Source of the DNA: a virus
IMG/VR virus record: IMGVR_UViG_3300037189_024364
Location: 62,001-126,000 of that record
Direction: 5' to 3' (one strand)
DNA length: 64,000 nt
Shown: positions 24,027 through 31,302 of the stretch, in pieces
Numbering within the stretch: position 1 is the stretch's first letter
Layout: each line of letters opens with the position of its first letter
The notes under the pieces: model-generated
What the model saw: the letters and a program-made list of their open reading frames with translations, nothing else
Told to the model about the DNA's origin: nothing
Databases searched by the model: none
Made by a program: the position numbers and the translations under genes

Positions 24027-25442
24027 ATGGTCACTTTCGCACAGGCACTACAGAATACCATGCAGCCGAGCCTTACTGCCAACGGCATGGCAACCAATCA
24101 AAGCAGCCTTGACCCTAACGTGGATCTGTTCTTCGCCATCGGTTCCAGCCGCGGCAAGGATCTCACCGGCGCATTTGCCCGTGCATATGCGGCCGAGCCG
24201 GCTGTGGCCATGAAGATCCTATTCTGGGCGCGCGACGTTCGCGGCGGTGCTGGCGAGCGTGAGACCTTCCGCAAGATCGTTCGTAACCTGGAGGTCAGCC
24301 ATCCGGAGAGCCTCATGCGCAATCTTGCGCTGGTACCCGAGTACGGTCGCTGGGACGACCTCCTCGAGTTCAAGACGCCGCAGGTCAAGATGGCGGCATA
24401 TGACCTGATCGCACGCGCCCTGCGTGGCGGTAACGGTCTTGCTGCCAAGTGGATGCCCCGCAAGGGCGAGGTAGCCAACGAGCTGCGCAAGTACCTGAAC
24501 TTCACTCCCAAGCAGTACCGCCGACTCGTCGTTGACCTCACCAAGGTTGTTGAGACGCAGATGTGCGCCAAGACCTGGGATCAGATCAACTACGATCACG
24601 TTCCTAGCGTGGCTGCCAACCGCTATCAGAAGGCCTTCAACAAGCGCGATGCCACCCGCTACGCGGCTTGGAAGGAGGGTCTCAAGGACGGCACAAGCAA
24701 GGTCAACGCCGGTGTGCTTTATCCGTACGACGTCATCAAGGCAGTTGCACATGGTGACCGTGCTGTGGCACTGGCGCAGTGGGAGGCACTGCCGAACTAT
24801 CTCGGTGATGATGCCATCCTTCCGATGGTGGATGTCAGCGGTAGCATGAGCTGCCCGGTTGGCGGACAGGCGGGTGCAGGTCTTACCTGCATGGACGTGG
24901 CAATCAGCCTCGGTCTGTATGTTGCCGACAAGCAGCAGGGTGCGTTCAAGGACATGTGGCTGACGTTCACCCGTGACAGCCACATTGACGTGCTCAAGGG
25001 AGACCTGCTAGCCAAGATCAACCAGGTGCGTCGCAACGTTGGTTACGACACCAACCTGGAGAGCGCGTTCCGCAGCATCCTGCAGGTGGCGGTGCAGAAT
25101 CGCGTGCCGGCTGATCAGATGCCTCGGTACCTCCTGGTGTTGAGCGACATGGAGTTCAACGCGGCCTGGGCCGGCGGTGCAAGCCTGGGTGCGTTTGATC
25201 TTGCCCAGCGCATGTTCGAGGCGGCTGGATACGAGCTGCCCAAGCTGGTGTGGTGGAATCTCAATGCCCGCCCGGATGCCACCGGCAACAGCCCAGTGCG
25301 CTTCGATCAGCGCGGCACGGCAATGGTGAGCGGGTTCAGCCCGAGCATCATGAAGAGCATCCTGGCGGCAGAGAACTTCACGCCGCGAGACATCATGCTT
25401 GAGACCATCATGGGTGAGCGCTATCAGGCCGTCACGGCCTGA
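24027..25442 (+). CDS. Ro60-like ring protein (TROVE/DUF2828 plus vWA)
   Basis: 471 aa. HEAT-repeat-like N-terminal part with hallmark RDVRGGAGERETFRKI and PEYGRWDDLLEF, then a von Willebrand A domain with MIDAS DVSGSMSC near residue 270 and a TFTRDS segment. Ro60 rings bind misfolded RNAs and Y RNAs; bacterial and phage Ro60 genes are known to have tRNA-like Y RNAs nearby, as here. It could equally be labelled DUF2828. RBS GAGGAG precedes ATG 24027. GC-rich codon use differs from neighbours, suggesting high expression or separate origin. Confidence 0.82.
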   Translation: MVTFAQALQNTMQPSLTANGMATNQSSLDPNVDLFFAIGSSRGKDLTGAFARAYAAEPAVAMKILFWARDVRGGAGERETFRKIVRNLEVSHPESLMRNLALVPEYGRWDDLLEFKTPQVKMAAYDLIARALRGGNGLAAKWMPRKGEVANELRKYLNFTPKQYRRLVVDLTKVVETQMCAKTWDQINYDHVPSVAANRYQKAFNKRDATRYAAWKEGLKDGTSKVNAGVLYPYDVIKAVAHGDRAVALAQWEALPNYLGDDAILPMVDVSGSMSCPVGGQAGAGLTCMDVAISLGLYVADKQQGAFKDMWLTFTRDSHIDVLKGDLLAKINQVRRNVGYDTNLESAFRSILQVAVQNRVPADQMPRYLLVLSDMEFNAAWAGGASLGAFDLAQRMFEAAGYELPKLVWWNLNARPDATGNSPVRFDQRGTAMVSGFSPSIMKSILAAENFTPRDIMLETIMGERYQAVTA

Positions 25443-25470
25443 TTGACAACGATAAGAAACGTGCTATAAC
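25443..25470 (+). promoter_or_regulatory. TGCTAT-class promoter
   Basis: TTGACA, 16-nt spacer ending in GTGC, TATAAC (25465-25470), starting at the Ro60-like stop codon. Confidence 0.8.
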
Positions 25471-25475
25471 TTCGT

Positions 25476-25510
25476 GGGTGCTGATGGAAACGTCAGCACC
25501 CATTTTCTTT
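25476..25510 (+). terminator. Hairpin plus T-rich tract at the transcript start
   Basis: GGGTGCTGA / TCAGCACCC (25476-25484, 25493-25501) followed by ATTTTCTTT. It can terminate the Ro60-like mRNA; for the promoter just upstream it forms the very 5' end of the RNA. Confidence 0.7.
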
Positions 25511-25541
25511 GGAGAATCATCATGCACAGGCTATTACCTTT

Positions 25542-25703
25542 ATGGAGATCACCCGCAAGAGCTGGATACCAGGCAGCAACGAAGGCAGCCAGAGCCAGGA
25601 ATACGAGCCATACCGTGTGCTCATGGCAGCTATGAACAAGGTCATGGCTGCACGAGATGCCGAATATGGCAATGAGGATTGCGAAGAGGAAGAAGATGTA
25701 TAG
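25542..25703 (+). CDS. Small acidic hypothetical protein
   Basis: 53 aa (MEITRKSW...CEEEEDV), unrecognised, acidic tail. No RBS at ATG 25542; a TTG at 25509 would give 64 aa, and another frame opens at ATG 25522 behind GGAG (37 aa, ending 25635), so the start is uncertain. Overlaps the next gene. Confidence 0.45.
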   Translation: MEITRKSWIPGSNEGSQSQEYEPYRVLMAAMNKVMAARDAEYGNEDCEEEEDV

Positions 25704-26040
25704 GATAGTTAGAGGAAGTCTGCGGGACTTCCCGTTGACCAGCAACTTCCATCGTGAGGGCTGGTGGTGGCATTCAAATGGTGACCCCGAGGGTTGGGAT
25801 TATGGCTTTGCTCCAGAAGGTCCGTTCCTCACCAAGGCACATGCCCAAAGGCATCTGAATAATACCCTACGATTGCACAGGGTAGCACAAAAAACAGGTT
25901 GTTGGCCCACCATGCCCACCGGTGCAGGTCTGTGCCCCAACTGGGGCGGTAGGTGTGCCAAGCCTACCATGAAGCCACTCAAGGGCACTAGATTTTTTGG
26001 TGAAAAGTATAGGAACTATCTCAAGGAGATGGAGCGATGA
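25696..26040 (+). CDS. Hypothetical protein
   Basis: 114 aa from ATG 25696, inside the end of the previous ORF. Trp/Gly-rich N-terminal half (EGWWWHSNG), then FLTKAHAQRHLNN, like the small phage proteins that display a tracking of query fields but without known function. ATGA overlap with the next gene. Confidence 0.6.
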   Translation: MYRIVRGSLRDFPLTSNFHREGWWWHSNGDPEGWDYGFAPEGPFLTKAHAQRHLNNTLRLHRVAQKTGCWPTMPTGAGLCPNWGGRCAKPTMKPLKGTRFFGEKYRNYLKEMER

Positions 26041-26402
26041 TCTTTTTCAAATTTCAGATTGATAATCCGTGGTTCTCTCCTCAAGAGGATTTCACCGACA
26101 AAAACTATTATTGGAAGAATGTAAAGCTTTCCGAGAACAAGAATTTCGAGATCCTGCTCAGCCGATCTGAGGCACGGGATATCCTGGATCTCAACATTGA
26201 TCTGCGATGGTGGGGTCAGGACCATCAGGGGCCCGAGCTCGATGTCACCCTGCTTGGGTTCATGTTCGATGTGAAGATCTATGATTCGCGGCACTGGAAC
26301 TGGGAGAAAAATCGCTGGCAAACCAAAGAGGAAACCCAGGCTGAAATTAACGAATATAACTGGGCAAAAGAACAGCAGGAACGAGAACAAAACCGACCAT
26401 GA
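26037..26402 (+). CDS. Hypothetical aromatic-rich protein
   Basis: 121 aa, start overlapping the preceding stop (ATGA). Rich in Trp/Phe/Tyr (FFKFQIDNPWF, WWGQD), with a helical Glu/Gln-rich tail. A family of such proteins is common in phages, function unknown. Followed at once by a terminator. Confidence 0.65.
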   Translation: MIFFKFQIDNPWFSPQEDFTDKNYYWKNVKLSENKNFEILLSRSEARDILDLNIDLRWWGQDHQGPELDVTLLGFMFDVKIYDSRHWNWEKNRWQTKEETQAEINEYNWAKEQQEREQNRP

Positions 26403-26427
26403 AAAAGGGAGCTTAACGCTCCCTTTT
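26403..26427. terminator. Bidirectional terminator between convergent genes
   Basis: AAAAGGGAGC / GCTCCCTTTT with a TTAAC loop. Confidence 0.88.
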
Positions 26428-26428
26428 C

Positions 26429-26629
26429 TTACTTCTTGCTGTTGTTGTTAACAACCGGTATCAGCTTTTCCCAAGCTTCCATGCCGGGCACAAACTTCAT
26501 CATGCTCTTGTTGAATTCGGCGTATTCCTTGACCATCTTGGTGCCAAACTCGTACATCTGCTTGTTGGTATCGACGGTGTAGTTGATCATTGCTTCGGCG
26601 AGGCTCTTGTAGTTGGTTTCCATTTTCAT
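26429..26629 (-). CDS. Small helical (phasin-like) protein
   Basis: 66 aa, amphipathic helix throughout (MINYTVDTNKQMYEFGTKMV). Resembles short phasin-like proteins only in pattern. Its ATG overlaps the stop of the DUF3563-like gene (ATGA), with AGGAG upstream. Confidence 0.55.
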   Translation of the reverse strand: MKMETNYKSLAEAMINYTVDTNKQMYEFGTKMVKEYAEFNKSMMKFVPGMEAWEKLIPVVNNNSKK

Positions 26630-26781
26630 GCTCCTGTTAGGTTTGTATTTTTTCGATGAATCAGGGTATAAAGACGCCGTTCGAAATCAGCAGCGTCGCG
26701 TGAGTTGCTGAGATAGCGCTCGTCATCGCTCATGGTAAAGTTTTCCCACCATTTGCGCATGTATTGTTTAATCCGACACAT
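26626..26781 (-). CDS. DUF3563-like small protein
   Basis: 51 aa. Central SDDERYLSNSRDAADFERRLYTL matches the pattern of DUF3563 and related short proteins common in alpha- and betaproteobacteria (aligned acidic-YL-x-x-A-x-D-x-x-D-x-ERR). Function unknown. A perfect TATAAATA lies 30 nt upstream, so it is a late two-gene unit with 26429. Confidence 0.65.
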   Translation of the reverse strand: MCRIKQYMRKWWENFTMSDDERYLSNSRDAADFERRLYTLIHRKNTNLTGA

Positions 26782-26809
26782 TTCATCTTCCCCTATTCTT
26801 CTTACATAC

Positions 26810-26817
26810 TATTTATA
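26810..26817 (-). promoter_or_regulatory. T4-type late promoter TATAAATA
   Basis: Exact match to the T4 late promoter octamer, on the minus strand upstream of 26781. Confidence 0.7.
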
Positions 26818-26870
26818 GAATTCTATGCTGCACTGCAACATAGAATTGGGAAAAATCTGCATACCTGGTA

Positions 26871-27311
26871 TTATGCAGGAAAATCTCGGATATTTTTAAC
26901 TTTCAACACGATTCGATACGACCCGTGTTCACCTCGGCTGTCGACGATTGGTATGATCTTGGATATCTGTCCAAATCGGTTGCACCATAGCGGTAGCTCG
27001 TATGCTATCCTACCACCCTTGCCGCAGATTATAACAACCTGTTTGGTCCCAAGCCGATGATGCGATCCAATGAATTCCTCGGTACGATGGTAGGCTTGCT
27101 GTACGGTCATTCCATGCAGATCTAGGCTCTTTTTCAGGTATATCGGCTTTTGTACCGGAGGCGAAGACCGACTGTTATCCGGTAATCGCAGTTGCCCAGA
27201 CACATAATCATTCCATAGTTGTTGATCAATCGGGTTTAACAGCGTCGATGTATTCGATTCGATATGTCGATTTCTTGATCGAAATCTTTGGCAGCGGTAC
27301 GTCTTTGACAT
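26871..27311 (-). CDS. Smr-domain protein
   Basis: Up to 146 aa. The C-terminal 85 residues form a small MutS-related domain: SLDLHGMTVQQAYHRTEEFI and VVIICGKGG, ending in a basic strand. Smr domains nick or bind branched DNA or cleave mRNA on collided ribosomes. The ATG at 27311 overlaps the upstream gene by 86 nt, so translation may begin at a non-ATG codon near 27230. Confidence 0.8.
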   Translation of the reverse strand: MSKTYRCQRFRSRNRHIESNTSTLLNPIDQQLWNDYVSGQLRLPDNSRSSPPVQKPIYLKKSLDLHGMTVQQAYHRTEEFIGSHHRLGTKQVVIICGKGGRIAYELPLWCNRFGQISKIIPIVDSRGEHGSYRIVLKVKNIRDFPA

Positions 27312-27441
27312 AAATTTCGTCTTTCTGAAGAATCACATGGAGACCGATGTTGTTTGCCTCCTGCAACAGTAAATTTAGCTCAGTGACGCAGGCTATCAGC
27401 TTGTTGCTGAGCTTTTCTCCGAGCTCAATCGTATCTTTCAA
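27226..27441 (-). CDS. Hypothetical small protein
   Basis: 71 aa, helical N-terminal half (IELGEKLSNKLIACVTELNLLL) and a short basic beta part. Overlaps the Smr ORF; probably its upstream operon partner. Unrecognised. Confidence 0.55.
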   Translation of the reverse strand: MKDTIELGEKLSNKLIACVTELNLLLQEANNIGLHVILQKDEIYVKDVPLPKISIKKSTYRIEYIDAVKPD

Positions 27442-27524
27442 TTTTTATCCATGGTATGACGAGTATGCTTGCTATATTGATTATAGGTCAAGACATCGGT
27501 TTAATAACGCAAAGGGAGATCAAC

Positions 27525-27974
27525 ATGGGAAAATATATTACCACCAAAACCTACGATCATAACGCAGGACTTACGTGTGCTTGGCGCAATTGGAAAGCAA
27601 AATCCAAGGCTAGATTTCTGCACGGTTATTCTTTGCATGTTAAGATAGTGCTTGCGGTGACCATGCTCGATGAAACGGGTCGAGCATTGGATCTGGATGA
27701 TATGGAAGAAATCGATTCGTGGCTCAAGGAAACATTTAGCCATACGACATGTATTGCTGAGGACGACCCTAGATTAACTGATTTTCAGCGCCTTCACTCC
27801 TACGGAGTAATTGACCTAAGAATCATGTCAGGTGTCGGGATGGAGCGATTTGCCGAGACGATATGGCACCGCGTGCGGGGCTGGTTGTGCGAGAGAGATC
27901 TAGAATCTCGGGTATCCGTGCGAACCGTCGAGGTCATGAAACATCCAGCTAATAGTGGCCTATATTTGGATTAA
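27525..27974 (+). CDS. QueD/6-pyruvoyl-tetrahydropterin synthase-like protein
   Basis: 149 aa from ATG 27525 (RBS AAGGGAG). FLHGYSLHVKI provides two zinc His ligands, FSHTTCIAEDDP corresponds to the FDHT strand and MERFAETIWHRV to the T-E-N helix. Canonical QueD makes a 7-deazaguanine precursor; phages with other Que genes modify DNA, but none are in this window. The first His of QueD is replaced by TCAWRNW, as in a common phage subfamily. Confidence 0.75.
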   Translation: MGKYITTKTYDHNAGLTCAWRNWKAKSKARFLHGYSLHVKIVLAVTMLDETGRALDLDDMEEIDSWLKETFSHTTCIAEDDPRLTDFQRLHSYGVIDLRIMSGVGMERFAETIWHRVRGWLCERDLESRVSVRTVEVMKHPANSGLYLD

Positions 27975-28170
27975 GGTTGCTGTTCGATCTTTTTGCGTAT
28001 ATATAGTTATGTCTACTATCAGGGTAGGTGACACATTCGCCTGCCCTAAGTTCTGTTGTGTGTTATATAACCGCAGTCAGTTCTAAATATCATATCGCGC
28101 CAATTCGTGGTGAAAACCGGCGTTCTTGATGGATAAGATTCTTATCGATCAATGGCTTAGATCATATACG

Positions 28171-28198
28171 TTGACATAAACGTTCCTGAGCCTATAAA
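28171..28198 (+). promoter_or_regulatory. Promoter of the SleB lysin gene
   Basis: TTGACA, 16-nt spacer, TATAAA (28193-28198). The rest of 27975-28223 holds one hairpin (AGGGTAGG/CCTGCCCT near 28020) and no convincing gene. Confidence 0.75.
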
Positions 28199-28223
28199 AC
28201 TAAGAAAAGGAGAGCATAGGATA

Positions 28224-28775
28224 ATGCGAGTCAGATATCTTGTCACGGTGTTATGGGTATTAATGACAGGAGTCGCTCAGGCACAACCAGTGGATGTTCG
28301 AGCTGATTATCGAGCGGTCCCAAGCCTGCGGCACCACCTGCCACTGACCATCCCAGAGGCACTTGTGTTAGAGGAACCTGCGCAGCGCGATCTCGAGTGC
28401 TTGGCATGGAATCTATATTTTGAAGCCCGAGGGGGCGTCCGAGCCGAGCAGATCGCTGTGGCTTGGGTACCAATTAATCGAATGGGCAATCCAGCCTTTT
28501 CATCAAACATCTGCACCAACGTGTTCCAATACGGATGGGCAGGTGGTCGCCGCCAGTATCAGTTTAGTTGGGCAGGCATAGTTCGAGGCCCGCGTTGGCG
28601 CCGAGAGGATGATGCTTGGATCAAGATGCAGGAAATAGCACTAGATGTGTATCTCGGACGATTACCAGATACCGCAAATGGATCAACATATTTCCATCAT
28701 CACGGATTGGTTCCGGGATGGGCACCAAGGGCCCGGAAGATTCGTTTGGGTTCCCATGTTTTTTGGAGAATGTAA
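28224..28775 (+). CDS. SleB-type cell wall hydrolase, exported
   Basis: 183 aa. Signal peptide MRVRYLVTVLWVLMTGVAQA at the N-terminus, then a Hydrolase_2/SleB domain: CLAWNLYFEARGGVRAEQIAVAWV with the catalytic Glu in FEARG, YGWAGGRRQYQFSWA, and STYFHHHG. Cleaves peptidoglycan as a transglycosylase or amidase. Typical endolysin of alphaproteobacterial phages; export by Sec would make it holin-independent. Confidence 0.88.
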   Translation: MRVRYLVTVLWVLMTGVAQAQPVDVRADYRAVPSLRHHLPLTIPEALVLEEPAQRDLECLAWNLYFEARGGVRAEQIAVAWVPINRMGNPAFSSNICTNVFQYGWAGGRRQYQFSWAGIVRGPRWRREDDAWIKMQEIALDVYLGRLPDTANGSTYFHHHGLVPGWAPRARKIRLGSHVFWRM

Positions 28776-28781
28776 ATCAAG

Positions 28782-28810
28782 TTGACCCGATGTTGGCGGT
28801 GTGCTATTCT
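28782..28810 (+). promoter_or_regulatory. TGCTAT-class promoter
   Basis: TTGACC, 17-nt spacer ending GTGC, TATTCT (28805-28810), for the phosphoesterase gene. Confidence 0.75.
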
Positions 28811-28834
28811 ATAGCTGCATAGGGAGCATGTAGA

Positions 28835-29665
28835 ATGAAATTCGCACTGGTATCAGACATTCACGTCGATTTGAATCGCTGGGACTGGGAGTGCCTGGAA
28901 AACATGGACCCTGATGTAAACACATTGGTAGTAGCCGGAGACATCAGCAACGATGTTAGAGAAGCCAGCCGATGGCTGATTCTAGCCAAGCAACGATTCA
29001 CTAACGTCGTTTGGGTGGCAGGAAACCATGATTTTTACAATCTTGGTTTCCACCAAACCCGCGTTTATGATCGAGAGTTTGAGGAGAAATGGCCGTATCC
29101 ACACGACATGCCCGAGATGCTTGACCACTACCAGAGGTGGAGTGATACCAATGGTATCACCTTCCTCCATCGCAACAAGGTGGTGATCGACGGAGTGACC
29201 TTTGTCGGTGCTACCGGATGGCACGACTACCGTGCGGGTGATCCCTATAGCACCGAGGATCAGATTAAAGTTTGGTACGAAGTATTAAATGATCGCACGA
29301 TCCCATGGCAGCGTGGACTGATACAACCTGACCATCTCAAACCATTTGATGCTGGGGTGCGTGATTGGGAATATATCCGTGATCAAATACCAATGATAGA
29401 AGGTCCGGTGGTGGCGGTCACCCACCACATCCCAAATCGACGTTTCCTATGGCAACGCCCGCATGATCGAGTTTGGACCCTGCTGCATGGTAGCTTTGCC
29501 AACACTCGCATGGAAAGCATCGTGGATCCAAAGATCCGATACTGGATCTATGGACACACTCACCAACGCGATATGGCGAGCATTGGACCGACAACTTATG
29601 TTTGCAACGCCAAGGGATATCGTGGAGAAAACGACAACTGGACACCAATAGTCCTAGAGGTATGA
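28835..29665 (+). CDS. Calcineurin-like metallophosphoesterase
   Basis: 276 aa. Full metal-site series: VSDIHVD, VAGDIS, AGNHDFY, THHIPN and YGHTHQRD. Cuts phosphomono- or diesters; possible roles in DNA, RNA or nucleotide metabolism. RBS GGGAGCATGTAG upstream. Confidence 0.9.
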   Translation: MKFALVSDIHVDLNRWDWECLENMDPDVNTLVVAGDISNDVREASRWLILAKQRFTNVVWVAGNHDFYNLGFHQTRVYDREFEEKWPYPHDMPEMLDHYQRWSDTNGITFLHRNKVVIDGVTFVGATGWHDYRAGDPYSTEDQIKVWYEVLNDRTIPWQRGLIQPDHLKPFDAGVRDWEYIRDQIPMIEGPVVAVTHHIPNRRFLWQRPHDRVWTLLHGSFANTRMESIVDPKIRYWIYGHTHQRDMASIGPTTYVCNAKGYRGENDNWTPIVLEV

Positions 29666-29699
29666 TGAGGTGTTTGTGGTCATATGGTGCCCGATTGCA

Positions 29700-29705
29700 T
29701 AAATA
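29700..29705 (+). promoter_or_regulatory. Late promoter motif TAAATA
   Basis: GCATAAATAATCG, 28 nt before the structural gene at 29733. Confidence 0.55.
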
Positions 29706-29732
29706 ATCGAAATTGCATGCAGGGGAAACCAT

Positions 29733-30878
29733 ATGACCACCTATTCTCTTAACCCAACCTATTATCAAGTAACCTGGACGCTTAACAGTCCAACCGATTA
29801 TTCCGGATTAACCGGAAATCAAAACGGTGGGCTTGATCCAGTAACATCCTGGGGAACCAATCGACTTGTTAGCGTGACTGGCGTTTCGCCCGTGACCGGA
29901 ACTCCCATGGCAGATGACGAGACCATCGTGATCAACGGTTATTCGATAGCATTTCTTTCAACCGATAACCTAGCTAGCATTCTCAGCAAGATCAATCTTG
30001 CTTCGAAGTTCACCGGAGTGGTGGCAGATCAAAGCGTTGCTGGTACTTATGTCACGCTGAAAAATGCGCCAACTAGGGAAGGGCAGGCGTTTTGGATCGC
30101 TGAGGGCAATGGTACGGCACTGTTAATCAAGCTAGGATTGCAACCGGCAACATACTCATATGCTCCGAGTGAAATTGGTACCGCATTTACATCGGTTACA
30201 ACTGATTCAAACATCGCCATCAACGGCGTAAACATCGTGTTTACAACGGGTGCTGTTGCCAGCGCTGCAAGCCAGCTCAATGCATACACACCACAGACCA
30301 GCGTGGCCGCATACGTTGCTGGACCATACTTGCAACTAGCCAGCATCAACGGACAACCCTGGACCATCAACAGCGGTAACGCCGTGTCAAACCTGGGAAC
30401 CACGCTAGGCAACCACGGGGGCTATCCAACCACCCTGTCTAATAGCCAGGCCAGAGAACGTGCTAATATGCGCTGGACACAGATGACCTCGGAATTAGAG
30501 GAAAACGCCACACCAAATTTCCTAGGTAATATCGTCCGCACCGGAAACATCTCCAATGTTGCCACAACAACGGTGACATTTACGGTTGGATATGAGCGCC
30601 CTGACACGGTCTATACCTATGCAAGGCCAACTGAGCCGGATGCTGGTAATCTGTACGTTGGTACCGATGCCATCAAAAGACAGGTTGCGCGGGCATTGGT
30701 TAGCGAGATAGCTAGCAATAGAAAGCTGTTCGATCCAACCATACAAAACTACGGTGCATATTCCGATCGTCCAAATGCAGCAAGGATCGAAAGCATCACC
30801 GCCGCACCTATTGACATCATTGCTAATATTGCTATAGTTGAAAATAACATCTCCGTGGTACAGATCTCCGGAGTTTAA
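29733..30878 (+). CDS. Putative virion structural protein
   Basis: 381 aa, Thr/Asn/Ser/Ala-rich and beta-rich, without a signal peptide. Repeated strand-turn segments (IVINGYSIAFLSTDN and IAINGVNIVFTTGA are internal repeats, about 80 residues apart). Composition and the late promoter point to a tail, tube or fibre component; exact role not recognised. Confidence 0.6.
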   Translation: MTTYSLNPTYYQVTWTLNSPTDYSGLTGNQNGGLDPVTSWGTNRLVSVTGVSPVTGTPMADDETIVINGYSIAFLSTDNLASILSKINLASKFTGVVADQSVAGTYVTLKNAPTREGQAFWIAEGNGTALLIKLGLQPATYSYAPSEIGTAFTSVTTDSNIAINGVNIVFTTGAVASAASQLNAYTPQTSVAAYVAGPYLQLASINGQPWTINSGNAVSNLGTTLGNHGGYPTTLSNSQARERANMRWTQMTSELEENATPNFLGNIVRTGNISNVATTTVTFTVGYERPDTVYTYARPTEPDAGNLYVGTDAIKRQVARALVSEIASNRKLFDPTIQNYGAYSDRPNAARIESITAAPIDIIANIAIVENNISVVQISGV

Positions 30879-30891
30879 AAGGAATCAATCG

Positions 30892-31302
30892 TTGAAGCCC
30901 AGTGCTCATTTGCATCTTCTGGTGATCGCCAATATCACCGAACCACCAGGACCAGAAGATTGCGAACAGATAAACGAATTCATGCGAGGTATGGTCGAAC
31001 ATGTTCGCATGAAGGTCATGCTTGACCCAGTGTCGGCATGGTGCGGCGAACCGGGCAACGAGGGCATTACATCCACGGTGATCCTCACTACCAGCCATTG
31101 TGCTATGCATATATGGAACATGCCCGAGCCTCAACACAGCGTCATGCAGTTTGATCTCTATAGCTGCGCTCCGTTCGAAGTGTCAGAGGTATTTGACTAC
31201 ATTAATAGACATTTCAAGGTCCAATGTGCCTCGTACAAGTTCCTAGACCGTGAACAGGGCTTTACCGAGATCAGCCAGGGCGAATATCGGCAGGTGATCT
31301 AA
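30892..31302 (+). CDS. speD: S-adenosylmethionine decarboxylase-like proenzyme
   Basis: 136 aa from TTG 30892 (AAAAGGAAT upstream). STVILTTSHCAMHIW holds the Ser that would be cleaved to form the pyruvoyl group, and MQFDLYSCA the catalytic Cys region. Supplies decarboxylated AdoMet for spermidine. Cyanophages carry such genes. Stop overlaps the next start (TAATG). Confidence 0.8.
   Translation: MKPSAHLHLLVIANITEPPGPEDCEQINEFMRGMVEHVRMKVMLDPVSAWCGEPGNEGITSTVILTTSHCAMHIWNMPEPQHSVMQFDLYSCAPFEVSEVFDYINRHFKVQCASYKFLDREQGFTEISQGEYRQVI

Noticed and set aside
27527-27974. Full 7-deazaguanine DNA-modification pathway
   Set aside because: Only a QueD-like gene is present; no QueC, QueE, FolE or transglycosylase gene was found in the window.
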